Below are positions 1 through 6,584 of a stretch of DNA of 64,000 nucleotides, one piece after another (within the stretch, counting starts at the first letter, position 1; every line of letters starts with the position of its first letter). The position numbers and the translations under genes are program-made. This stretch comes from Gracilimonas sediminicola (GTDB lineage Bacteria; Bacteroidota; Rhodothermia; Balneolales; Balneolaceae). The notes beneath the pieces were generated by a model. That model did no database searches. It was not told the origin of the DNA and saw only the letters and a program-made list of their open reading frames with translations. The stretch covers positions 62,001 through 126,000 of the forward strand of contig NZ_JANDBC010000001.1 of assembly GCF_024320785.1 (NCBI RefSeq), given 5' to 3'.

Positions 1-468
1 CTTCTCCAATTTCAGATAGCCTTTACCCTGCTTCACTTCCACAGGCTCTATCATTTCCCCACTTTCCTGGTCGATGATTTCCACGCCGTTCTTAGTAGCG
101 GTTTTGATTAGCTCACGAACCCGCTTCACTTCCTTGTCCGCATCTACATACATCGGGCATTGCTTGTACTGATAAGAAGTGCGCCCCTTCACATGACTGA
201 TTTTACTCCCCATCACGATTAAATCTTCTTTGTCATCGAGTTGGGTTAGCTCATCAACCACGCCGGACTCTACCTTGCCAATGGCATTATTAAGAATCTC
301 TTCAACCTGCTCTTTGATAGATCGTAATTGAACATAAGCCTCCGACGCTTTCATATGTCCGTGTTCATATTCGCTTACTAAATCTTCGGCTCGGTTTAGT
401 TCGGGTTGAAACCCTACTTCGGGGCTGTAATCCCCTAAAACATTATCTTGTGTGTCTAATAAACTCAT
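1..468 (-). CDS. Phage-type hypothetical protein, C-terminus beyond the window
   Basis: This is an open frame running leftward off the window edge, with at least 156 codons. It begins MSLLDTQDNVLGDYSPEVGF. Its ATG overlaps the stop of the upstream gene by four bases (ATGA at 465-468), which suggests translational coupling. The N-terminal half is acidic and predicted helical; a stretch near residues 90-110 contains SYQYKQCPMYVDADKEVKRV. I do not recognise the family. Its length, composition and operon position resemble early-region phage proteins involved in recombination or DNA binding, but that is context only. Confidence 0.75.
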   Translation of the reverse strand, partial: MSLLDTQDNVLGDYSPEVGFQPELNRAEDLVSEYEHGHMKASEAYVQLRSIKEQVEEILNNAIGKVESGVVDELTQLDDKEDLIVMGSKISHVKGRTSYQYKQCPMYVDADKEVKRVRELIKTATKNGVEIIDQESGEMIEPVEVKQGKGYLKLEK

Positions 469-761
469 CCTAACACCCCCGCTTTACTGTATTCATGTTC
501 AGCTATTTCATCTTCGTAGTGCTTCTTTTCATCGAAGTACATTTTAGAAAGCTCTTCCAAAAACACCCGTCTTTCCTCAAGCTCTGCTTTTACCTGCTTG
601 GTAAGTGCTTCCTGCATTACTTCTTGTTCGCACACGTATTCAGCTAATTTCTGCGTATCTATCTCACTGGGAATGCCAAATTCGTTACTGCTTCCCATGC
701 TGTCGAATACAGCCTTTACCGCAGAAGGAATAGCCTCTGTTATCGTTTGTGGGTTTTTCAT
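465..761 (-). CDS. Phage-type hypothetical protein, 98 aa
   Basis: Small, charged, probably helical protein with no membrane segment. The C-terminal half (about residues 45-95) is rich in Glu and Lys, as in a short coiled coil. It ends four bases into the next gene. The N-terminus (TITEAIPSAVKAVFDSMG) loosely resembles that of the gene at 2395-2676 (TTEAIPDRVKSLYGFTSERG), which may reflect a shared short domain or chance. Function unknown. Confidence 0.65.
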   Translation of the reverse strand: MKNPQTITEAIPSAVKAVFDSMGSSNEFGIPSEIDTQKLAEYVCEQEVMQEALTKQVKAELEERRVFLEELSKMYFDEKKHYEDEIAEHEYSKAGVLG

Positions 762-785
762 ATCTTATCCTCAGTTATTATTTCC

Positions 786-819
786 AAGCCCGTGTAGCTC
801 CAAACTGCCGGGCTTTTTT
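786..819 (+). terminator. Rho-independent terminator-like hairpin facing the + strand
   Basis: AAGCCCG at 786-792 pairs with CGGGCTT at 809-815 and is followed by a T-run to 819 on the + strand. All neighbouring genes run on the - strand, and the element overlaps the stop codon of the gene at 818-1123. It could stop antisense transcription into the operon, or act as an RNA hairpin between two leftward genes. Confidence 0.5.
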
Positions 820-1123
820 ATGTCGTTGATTTTAGTTCTAAAAATTCCTTTTCCTTGATGTAAGTAGAAGTTGGACTGTCATGGGTCTTCTTCTTTCCAT
901 TGGCTTCATACCGGTTTAGTAAGCCTCGTTTAAACATCCCGTTTACTGTGCTTCGGGTTATCCCGGTCAGCTTCACAAAGTCGGCTACCGAGATAAATCC
1001 ATCCGCGCCAATCATCGGCCCGCGATAGATGTCTATCACATTGCCATCTTCATCAAGCTTGCGGTACTCCTTACCGTTTAACATGCGGGATCGGCGGACG
1101 GTATGTTCTCTGACAGTCGACAT
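818..1123 (-). CDS. Phage-type DNA-binding protein with helix-turn-helix
   Basis: 101-aa protein counted from the ATG at 1123 (MSTVREHTV). In-frame GTG codons just upstream are less likely, because the ATG is coupled by TGATG overlap to the stop of the preceding gene. Residues about 48-75 read as a winged or MerR-like helix-turn-helix (VADFVKLTGITRSTVNGMFK followed by GLLNRYEANGKK). The N-terminus is basic (VRRSR). A role as excisionase or early regulator is inferred from the fold and context. Partner and target are unknown. Confidence 0.65.
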   Translation of the reverse strand: MSTVREHTVRRSRMLNGKEYRKLDEDGNVIDIYRGPMIGADGFISVADFVKLTGITRSTVNGMFKRGLLNRYEANGKKKTHDSPTSTYIKEKEFLELKSTT

Positions 1124-1326
1124 CACCACCACTTATCCATTTTAAGCTCATCGTTTACATAGATGTGTGCCGTACATGGCTCAATACTAAAGTCTGTTAT
1201 CATGGAAGCCTGTTTGCCGTCCTTCACGCCCTCATGATATCCCCAGGTATTGCCTATTAAAGCGCCGGACATAATTCCGATTCCAAGTACCAATATGAGT
1301 GCGATTAAAAAGCCTTTGTTATTCAT
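1123..1326 (-). CDS. Small membrane-anchored phage protein
   Basis: 67 aa counted from the ATG at 1326; a GTG one codon earlier is possible. Residues about 5-27 form a single hydrophobic segment (FLIALILVLGIGIMSGALIG), followed by a short polar tail with one Cys, so it is probably an inner-membrane or exported short protein. Start and stop are coupled to both neighbours by overlapping codons. The operon position suggests a phage accessory function. No family was recognised. Confidence 0.6.
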   Translation of the reverse strand: MNNKGFLIALILVLGIGIMSGALIGNTWGYHEGVKDGKQASMITDFSIEPCTAHIYVNDELKMDKWW

Positions 1327-1499
1327 CACTTCACCCCGCTTAGTTTCCGGTAAGTGTTATCAAGGTTCTGAGCAATGGCTCTGAATCCCGCCAGTCGCTC
1401 TTTACTTTCCTGCTGCTTCTGCCTCACATCCCAATGCTTCATGGGCAATGGAATACTGTTGGCAACAAGGGCTTTATGGGCTAATTGTTGAATGCTCAT
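1326..1499 (-). CDS. Very small phage protein, 57 aa
   Basis: An ATG at 1499 opens a 57-codon frame beginning MSIQQLAHKALVANSIPLPM and ending at a TGA at 1326-1328. The ATG overlaps the stop of the upstream gene (ATGA, 1496-1499), and the stop overlaps the start of the downstream gene. This chain of couplings is the main reason to call such a short gene. The product is basic (RQKQQESKERL) with no membrane segment. Function unknown. Confidence 0.6.
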   Translation of the reverse strand: MSIQQLAHKALVANSIPLPMKHWDVRQKQQESKERLAGFRAIAQNLDNTYRKLSGVK

Positions 1500-1945
1500 G
1501 ACTTCACCTCGTTTTTAATAGTTGCTGATTCTGAGGCTATCTTTTCAGCCTTCCTGACTATAAATTGACTGTCAGGATTGTCTTTTAAGCCCTCCTGTAA
1601 AATCTGACCGCTATACATGGTGATGTTGTTGATCTCATCATTTACACATCCGTTGGTCATTCCACCCGATACCGCAAAGCCTATAAATTCATCAGGAACC
1701 ATTTCCTGAAGTAGTGAGCTATCGTTATGTTCAAGAATTAGATTCTTACTCAGCGTTATCATGTCGCATGTGAAGATCTCCGCTTTACCACTTCGCATCT
1801 GCCGCACGTAGTCGGCTTGGTCAATATTGAAACCCATTAAAAGCGCTAATTCTTTGTCGTAGAATTTGTATTGGCTCTTAATCCGGTTTAGGTGTTGGCG
1901 ATACCTACTCTGTAATTTCTGCTGTTCCTTTTTTATATCTCGCAT
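1496..1945 (-). CDS. Putative phage regulatory protein (CII/CP76-like)
   Basis: 149 aa. The segment at about residues 26-75 (FYDKELALLMGFNIDQADYV and onward) looks like a DNA-binding helical domain in which residues select a state for a set of subunits. The overall pattern recalls phage regulatory CII-type proteins of Mu/P2-like phages, but this is a weak recognition from composition and layout. It is coupled to the upstream gene at 1945 and to the 57-aa gene downstream. It is probably an early regulator of the leftward operon. Confidence 0.55.
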   Translation of the reverse strand: MRDIKKEQQKLQSRYRQHLNRIKSQYKFYDKELALLMGFNIDQADYVRQMRSGKAEIFTCDMITLSKNLILEHNDSSLLQEMVPDEFIGFAVSGGMTNGCVNDEINNITMYSGQILQEGLKDNPDSQFIVRKAEKIASESATIKNEVKS

Positions 1946-2382
1946 TAATCTGTATATGCTGTAAAGGTGAATCTTCCATTTTCAAATCGAGTAAATTTTC
2001 CACCAAAAGTGCCTTTTACTTTTTCACGAACTTCCTCTTTTGTTGTGCCATCGGGATAAACACCATCGCAGATCATAGTGAAATGAGTATGTGTTTTAAC
2101 TATCCAGTCAATTTTTGATTTATCGAGGTCGTCAATTGTTTTTATCTTAAAATTCCAAGGTTTTTGCTTAACCCTGCTTTTTTCAGATTCGTATTGCTCT
2201 TTTTCTGCACTCCAATCACATTCAGCGCAATACTCTTTAGGATGAGTGCAATATGAACAAGGCGGGTTAATGTGACATGAACACGTTCCTTCAACATCAT
2301 GCACTTCGATAATGCCCTTGCACCCATTCCTATTGCAAATTTCACCAGCCTCAAACCCGATATATTCCTTTTTCTCTTCCAT
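1945..2382 (-). CDS. Cysteine-rich putative zinc-binding phage protein
   Basis: 145 aa. The N-terminal third carries many Cys/His pairs: CNRNGC near 16-21, CSCH and CSYC near 34-46, and CAEC near 52-55. This is enough for two small zinc sites. The rest is a basic and acidic mixed domain (about 75-145) with FTMICDGVYPDGTTKEEVRE. No catalytic motif was recognised. It ends one base into the next gene, consistent with one transcript. It could be a phage nucleic-acid-binding or anti-host protein; the function is not established. Confidence 0.65.
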   Translation of the reverse strand: MEEKKEYIGFEAGEICNRNGCKGIIEVHDVEGTCSCHINPPCSYCTHPKEYCAECDWSAEKEQYESEKSRVKQKPWNFKIKTIDDLDKSKIDWIVKTHTHFTMICDGVYPDGTTKEEVREKVKGTFGGKFTRFENGRFTFTAYTD

Positions 2383-2394
2383 GATCGGAATGAC

Positions 2395-2676
2395 TTAAGC
2401 GGTTGCAGTTTCTACTTTGCTCTTGGAAAGAGAGATAGCGGTATCTTCGAGCAGGGTTATCAGTTCTTCTGAAATTGAAGCATGTTTACCCCTTCTTAAA
2501 ATCGCTAGTCGGTTTACAACACCTTTGTAAGAGATGGGGTCTTGACCTTTTTGCTCGAGTGTTTTATTCGCCTCTTTAACCACGTCTGAAAGATTAATTC
2601 CTCTCTCAGATGTAAACCCATATAAAGACTTAACTCGATCTGGAATTGCTTCTGTTGTATTACTTATTGTTGCCAT
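2395..2676 (-). CDS. First gene of the leftward operon; Cro-position regulator candidate
   Basis: 93 aa counted from the ATG at 2676 (MATISNTTEAIPDRVKSLYG). An upstream in-frame start at 2736 would lie inside the operator palindrome and add a Cys-rich stretch that looks non-coding. The protein is small and probably helical. Residues about 28-65 (LSDVVKEANKTLEQKG, YKGVVNRLAILRRGKHA) could form a helix-turn-helix-like bundle. It lies immediately across the divergent promoter region from the repressor, the place a Cro-type gene would occupy. This assignment is from position only. Confidence 0.55.
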   Translation of the reverse strand: MATISNTTEAIPDRVKSLYGFTSERGINLSDVVKEANKTLEQKGQDPISYKGVVNRLAILRRGKHASISEELITLLEDTAISLSKSKVETATA

Positions 2677-2715
2677 ATATATTTGATTGTTCAACTTTGA
2701 CAACTCCAATGTAAG

Positions 2716-2740
2716 ACACGTGCAAGTTCTATGCAAGTGT
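2716..2740. promoter_or_regulatory. Phage operator candidate between divergent promoters
   Basis: ACACGTGCA at 2716-2724 and TGCAAGTGT at 2732-2740 form an inverted repeat with one mismatch and a 7-bp spacer. The same stretch holds TGCAAGT twice, 11 bp apart. It lies between the repressor start (2757) and the leftward first gene, the usual site for repressor/Cro binding. Not tested. Confidence 0.5.
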
Positions 2741-2742
2741 TT

Positions 2743-2748
2743 TATAAA
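2743..2748 (+). promoter_or_regulatory. -10-like TATAAA for the repressor gene
   Basis: TATAAA ends 8 bases before the repressor ATG at 2757, and no Shine-Dalgarno sequence is present. This would give an essentially leaderless repressor mRNA, as is known for lambda cI from PRM. The promoter is inferred from spacing alone. Confidence 0.35.
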
Positions 2749-2756
2749 TATATTTC

Positions 2757-3161
2757 ATGAAACTTACATCAATCAACGATAGAATAGCATTTGCGCTAGA
2801 AAAATCTGCTTTAAATCAAGCTGAATTAGGTCGGAGAACGGGTGTTAGTGAAGGCACGGCCTCTAGATGGGTTACTGGTAAATCAAAACCAAAAGATAAA
2901 GAAACACGCAAGCTAATTGCAGAAGTCTTGCAAGTTCGTTTAGAGTGGTTAGAGTTTGGAACCGACCCAATGCGCTCAATTAAGCAAGCAAACACGCTCG
3001 AATCTATAAAAGATCAGCTAACTCAGATAAGAGAGAATCTATCTCATAATGAAGCTCGAGAGCCAACTCTGGATGAGTTAAAGCTAAGGTCTCAAGTTCG
3101 AAAAGAACTTGACGAATTGAAGAGATTGAATGATCAACAAATTGAAAAATTAATTCAGTAG
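2757..3161 (+). CDS. XRE-family transcriptional repressor (phage CI-like)
   Basis: 134 aa. Residues about 7-60 form a classic XRE helix-turn-helix (LNQAELGRRTGVSEGTASRW, then a short loop and helix through LEWLEF). A charged C-terminal tail (about 75-134) is predicted to form a coiled coil (QVRKELDELKRLNDQQIEKL) and probably mediates dimerisation. There is no LexA-type peptidase domain, so it is not obviously cleaved by RecA. It faces the leftward operon across a palindromic operator-like site, consistent with a lysogeny regulator. It is probably autoregulated by that site. Confidence 0.8.
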   Translation: MKLTSINDRIAFALEKSALNQAELGRRTGVSEGTASRWVTGKSKPKDKETRKLIAEVLQVRLEWLEFGTDPMRSIKQANTLESIKDQLTQIRENLSHNEAREPTLDELKLRSQVRKELDELKRLNDQQIEKLIQ

Positions 3162-3222
3162 AATTTTTAGTGTGCATGGGTTCCTCCGTTTTGTACTCCG
3201 ATTTAAACATAACGATGCCCTC

Positions 3223-3237
3223 TGACAGAACATGTCA
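3223..3237. promoter_or_regulatory. Short perfect inverted repeat upstream of the lipoprotein gene
   Basis: TGACA at 3223-3227 and TGTCA at 3233-3237 are separated by five bases. The repeat sits in the 145-bp spacer after the repressor and before the gene at 3307. It may be a second operator or chance. Confidence 0.25.
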
Positions 3238-3306
3238 TGTAGATGATATTTTATTTTTAGCCAACCAAGAGAACCCGTTTTTTCGGGAACCTGAATTTAG
3301 AAGATT

Positions 3307-3735
3307 ATGGCAGACATGCAGTTAAGAACTTTTAATCTATGTTTGATTGCCTTAATAATTGGCGGCTGCCATTCGTTTTCGTGGAATGTGCCGGGCGAAA
3401 CGTGGATACTATACCTGGAAAGCGCTGATAGAAATTTCAGGTTCTACCACCATACCGAGCCGGACGTAATAAAAATTACACCTGAAGATGGAGAGGTTCT
3501 CTACAAGCCAAAAAACAGTGAAGCTAAAATTGGCACTTATGAGGTAAGCGGGTTTTTATTGGACTACGATAACTACACGCTTTCAATGAATTTTCAGGAT
3601 GAGATCATTGAATACCGAATTATTTCTGTGGAGTCTAGCAAACTAACTCTTCGCAGAAATGACACGCTTTACAGCTTCAAACCAATTGACGGTGACTGGT
3701 ATACGCCGGAACAAATACAAAAACTAAACCAATAG
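3307..3735 (+). CDS. Putative lipoprotein carried by the element
   Basis: 142 aa. The N-terminus has a hydrophobic stretch followed by a lipobox-like IIGGC ending near residue 21, suggesting a lipidated exported protein. An ATG three codons downstream is an alternative start. The remaining 120 residues look like a small beta-rich domain with no conserved catalytic motif seen. It lies rightward between the repressor and the integrase, a typical place for lysogenic-conversion cargo. Function unknown. Confidence 0.6.
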   Translation: MADMQLRTFNLCLIALIIGGCHSFSWNVPGETWILYLESADRNFRFYHHTEPDVIKITPEDGEVLYKPKNSEAKIGTYEVSGFLLDYDNYTLSMNFQDEIIEYRIISVESSKLTLRRNDTLYSFKPIDGDWYTPEQIQKLNQ

Positions 3736-3737
3736 AC

Positions 3738-3929
3738 ATGGAATTATTTACAGGAGTTTTCGGAATCATCATTTTTATTATCATCATTCTTTGGATTGTC
3801 GTCAGCTTTCTGCTGCCTTTCTTTGTCGCAAGCATGAAGGATAAGTTGAAAGAGACAGTTAAGTTATTGTATGAGATTGTTGGTTTACTGAGGGAAATTG
3901 ATAAAAATACGAGATCAAATAACGAATGA
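3738..3929 (+). CDS. Small single-pass membrane protein, 63 aa
   Basis: Residues about 6-34 are strongly hydrophobic (GVFGIIIFIIIILWIVVSFL), followed by a charged, helical tail (KDKLKETVKLLYEIVGLLRE). It starts two bases after the lipoprotein stop and overlaps the next start by four bases, so the three genes are probably co-transcribed. The layout (one membrane helix plus a short coiled coil) resembles small accessory membrane proteins. No family was recognised. Confidence 0.6.
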   Translation: MELFTGVFGIIIFIIIILWIVVSFLLPFFVASMKDKLKETVKLLYEIVGLLREIDKNTRSNNE

Positions 3930-4165
3930 ATCCCTATAAACCAAAACCTAACATCCCATCCGGCATACCAACCGTGAAAAAGCTGGCTACCGAATGGAGT
4001 TACTACAACTATGTATTTCTGCATCAAGAACAGAAGGATCTGCTTGAGGCCGGAACTTGCCCGAAACCGCAAAAGGGAGTGTTCTTAAGGCTCCGCAAAA
4101 AATACCTGCCTCTGTATTGGTCGATCATCCCTGATGAGCAAAAGCGAATAGCCCCAAAAAAATAA
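3926..4165 (+). CDS. Small basic hypothetical protein upstream of the integrase
   Basis: 79 aa, rich in Pro, Lys and aromatic residues, with no signal or membrane segment. Its start overlaps the stop of the previous gene by four bases, and its stop is directly followed by the integrase start. The position next to an integrase is where recombination-directionality factors are often found, but no helix-turn-helix is visible. Function unknown. Confidence 0.55.
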   Translation: MNPYKPKPNIPSGIPTVKKLATEWSYYNYVFLHQEQKDLLEAGTCPKPQKGVFLRLRKKYLPLYWSIIPDEQKRIAPKK

Positions 4166-4166
4166 A

Positions 4167-5330
4167 ATGGCATCTGTCTCTTCGTTTAATGACTCCCTTT
4201 GGAGGGCTTCCATCTCCGATAAAAGACGGCATAAAAACGCCAAGCAAATCTACTATCCGAAAGACAGCTTTAGTAAGCGTCAGGCCAAGCAATCTGCCAC
4301 AGCTTTAGAACACCGGCACAAAGACGGAGAGGATGATTTCGACTTGTGGAAAGTAGATGTGCAGGTACTCAATGATAAAGTAACGATCCGGCATGTTGAC
4401 GGCACTCAGCAGATGAATGTCCGGGAACTGTTTGACAGGTGGATTGAAACCAAGAAGTCCGAACTGGCCGAACGCAGCATCACCAATTACGAACAAACCG
4501 CAGCGCCCTTCCTTGATGAATTTGGGAGCCTGAATATAGGAAGCATCAACACCACCACGATTAATAACTATGTAAACCAAGGAAAGCTTAACTACCGGCT
4601 CAATAAAAAGAAACTGCTTTCACAACTGTTTGACTTTGGCAGTGAGATGTACGGCATTAAACCCATAAAGATTGAAGTGGAAAGCACAAAGGCAGAGCGC
4701 TCAGAGATAAAGAATAAGTCCTTTAAAGACTTTCTGATTGAATACGAGTGCCTGCAGCTCGCATCCTCCTTTCCGGATGTTATAACCAGACGCGGTAAAT
4801 ACCCCGCTGAGATGTACGGCTACTTTTTTCTGCTCTTGTTCTACTTCCCGCGCCGGATCGATGATTTCATTCACCTGAAACCGGAATGGATAGAAGGCAA
4901 GGTCGTGTATATCGGGGATGATGACTACCTGCCTAAATCACAAGAAATAGAGCTGACTATGCCAACCGAAGAAGCGCTCAGGCTATTAAACACCGTTGTC
5001 GATAAATACGGCAAGCCCGGAAAACAAGTCTTTCCGTTTACCTATATTGGTGCATACCAGGTATTTAAAAAAGTGGTAAAGAAACTATTTCCAGATCGGC
5101 TCGTAAAGCTCAGTCCGCATAAACTACGCGACTCTGGAATCATGTACCATTTACACGAGTTAGATATGCAACCGCAGGAGCTAATGTCGATCACAGGCCA
5201 CGCGAATTTCGCAAGCCTTGAGAAGTATGTTCACCGCTCGGCAAAAGCCCTGATTCACCAGAGAAAAACCGATTTTAATGTTAAAAGTATGTTACAGTTA
5301 AAAAATAAGTTTATGCAAGGTGAGTTTTAA
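4167..5330 (+). CDS. Tyrosine-family site-specific integrase
   Basis: 387 aa. It catalyses integration and excision of the element through a 3'-phosphotyrosine intermediate. An N-terminal arm domain (about 1-80) and a SAM-like core-binding domain (about 84-165) precede the catalytic domain. The residues expected for the family are visible: Arg at 229/230 (FPRRIDD), His318 and Arg321 (SPHKLRDS), His345 (TGHAN) and nucleophile Tyr354 (LEKYVHR). The length is typical of phage and conjugative-element integrases of the FCB group. It is the last gene of the element; the attachment site is probably in or just after 5330-5415. Confidence 0.9.
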   Translation: MASVSSFNDSLWRASISDKRRHKNAKQIYYPKDSFSKRQAKQSATALEHRHKDGEDDFDLWKVDVQVLNDKVTIRHVDGTQQMNVRELFDRWIETKKSELAERSITNYEQTAAPFLDEFGSLNIGSINTTTINNYVNQGKLNYRLNKKKLLSQLFDFGSEMYGIKPIKIEVESTKAERSEIKNKSFKDFLIEYECLQLASSFPDVITRRGKYPAEMYGYFFLLLFYFPRRIDDFIHLKPEWIEGKVVYIGDDDYLPKSQEIELTMPTEEALRLLNTVVDKYGKPGKQVFPFTYIGAYQVFKKVVKKLFPDRLVKLSPHKLRDSGIMYHLHELDMQPQELMSITGHANFASLEKYVHRSAKALIHQRKTDFNVKSMLQLKNKFMQGEF

Positions 5331-5415
5331 TAGCACGTTAGGGGAAGGTGAAAACTACCCTTTTTAGTTATTATTACGAACAAGCGCTAAATACAAATTC
5401 AGATCAGTAATTGCC

Positions 5416-6558
5416 TTGGGTTTAAAAAACGAAGCACAGTCCGGCTACGGCACAAAGAAATTTTACCAGGAATATGTCTCCGGAATGAGTCGGGAAAGAT
5501 TCTCGAAAGAACTCACGGCCGATACCGAACGCCTGAAGTTGGTTTATAAAGAAGCTGTCGAAGACATTGAACGGCAGCAGGGACAGCAGCTTCCCGGGCA
5601 CATCAAAATGCTGCGGTTGTTTTCTGATCTCGCTCAACGCCTCAACCCCACCCGCCGGCTTATCTTTGGATTGGGTTCTGTAAGTTTTGTGGCCTACTAC
5701 GTGCTCAACTTCCTGGATATCATACAGTATTTCCTGATTGGTGACCTGCTGCTTCCCTTTAGTTTTCTGAGCATGTTCATGCTGCTTTTAATTGAGCTTC
5801 TGGAGAAATCGGATGTGCAAAAAGAGATCGATTTGGCTCGGGAAATTCAGCTTAGCCTGCTTCCCGGAACGTCCCTAAGTAAAGATAATCTTGAAGTATA
5901 TTCATTTGCACATACGGCCAAGGAGGTCGGTGGAGATTACCTGGATGTGATCGAAACGGAAAAAGGAACCTACGTTGTGATAGCAGACGTTTCGGGTAAA
6001 GGACTTAGTGCTGCCCTGTATATGGTACGGCTTCAGGCATTGGTAAATTTGATAATTGAGAAAGATCATCCATCCCCTAAAGAGCTCTTTCTTCAGCTTA
6101 ACAACTACATCAAAAGCAATAGCAAGGATAAAACCTTTGTTACCGGGTGTGCCGCCTTTTTCCCCAACGATGAAGACCATTTTGAGTATATCCGGGCCGG
6201 GCATAACATCCCTATCTACTACAACAAGGAACGCGACACTACTTTCAAACTTAAGGCCAACGGTTTTGCTTTGGGTATGGCCTCAACCAAGCTTCTGGAT
6301 AAGAACCTCGAAGTGAAGAAATTTCATTTTAAACCCGGAGACTCCGTTTTATTCTACACCGATGGGCTCAATGAATCTCGGAACGAGCGGGATGAAGAAT
6401 ACGGGGAAGAGCGCATCGAATCCCTGATGGAAATCTATGGTTCCCTTCACGCCAAAACCATTATTGGCAAAGTACAATCCTCATTGGAGGCCTTTATAGG
6501 CTCCGTAAGCCCCTTGGACGATGTAACTTTTACCTGTGTACATCGCCCTGAGAAGTAG
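5416..6558 (+). CDS. SpoIIE/PP2C-type membrane-anchored protein phosphatase (RsbU-like)
   Basis: 380 aa if read from the TTG at 5416; the first ATG is at 5485 (Met24). The predicted role is dephosphorylation of an anti-sigma antagonist (SpoIIAA/RsbV type) in a partner-switching circuit. Two hydrophobic segments (about 80-125) anchor it in the membrane. The PP2C-like domain starts near residue 140 with REIQLSLLPG, and metal-ligand motifs follow: GGDYLDV, ADVSGKG, AGH and YTDGLNE. No cognate kinase or antagonist lies nearby. The unusual TTG start is next to the integrated element, so the native 5' end may have been altered by integration. Confidence 0.8.
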   Translation: MGLKNEAQSGYGTKKFYQEYVSGMSRERFSKELTADTERLKLVYKEAVEDIERQQGQQLPGHIKMLRLFSDLAQRLNPTRRLIFGLGSVSFVAYYVLNFLDIIQYFLIGDLLLPFSFLSMFMLLLIELLEKSDVQKEIDLAREIQLSLLPGTSLSKDNLEVYSFAHTAKEVGGDYLDVIETEKGTYVVIADVSGKGLSAALYMVRLQALVNLIIEKDHPSPKELFLQLNNYIKSNSKDKTFVTGCAAFFPNDEDHFEYIRAGHNIPIYYNKERDTTFKLKANGFALGMASTKLLDKNLEVKKFHFKPGDSVLFYTDGLNESRNERDEEYGEERIESLMEIYGSLHAKTIIGKVQSSLEAFIGSVSPLDDVTFTCVHRPEK

Positions 6559-6584
6559 TTTTGCTTTTCGGGTGGCTGACTAAC

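Larger units (their letters stand above)
1..5415. mobile_element. Right end of an integrated prophage-like element
   Basis: The block has the layout of a temperate phage end. A leftward polycistron of at least eight overlapping small genes is divergent from an XRE-family repressor across an operator-like palindrome. A rightward cargo and integrase arm follows and ends in a tyrosine recombinase. The genes beyond 5416 are ordinary chromosomal genes. The left boundary lies outside the window, so the attachment core could not be identified by comparing both ends, and no tRNA is present at the right end. The right boundary is inferred from the integrase stop at 5330 and the next chromosomal gene at about 5416. 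No capsid, terminase or tail gene is visible in this part, so a non-phage integrative element is possible. Confidence 0.7.

Noticed and set aside
3004-3210. 68-aa - strand frame opposite the repressor
   Set aside because: It is a mirror of the repressor's coiled-coil codons with no ribosome-binding site or operon context.
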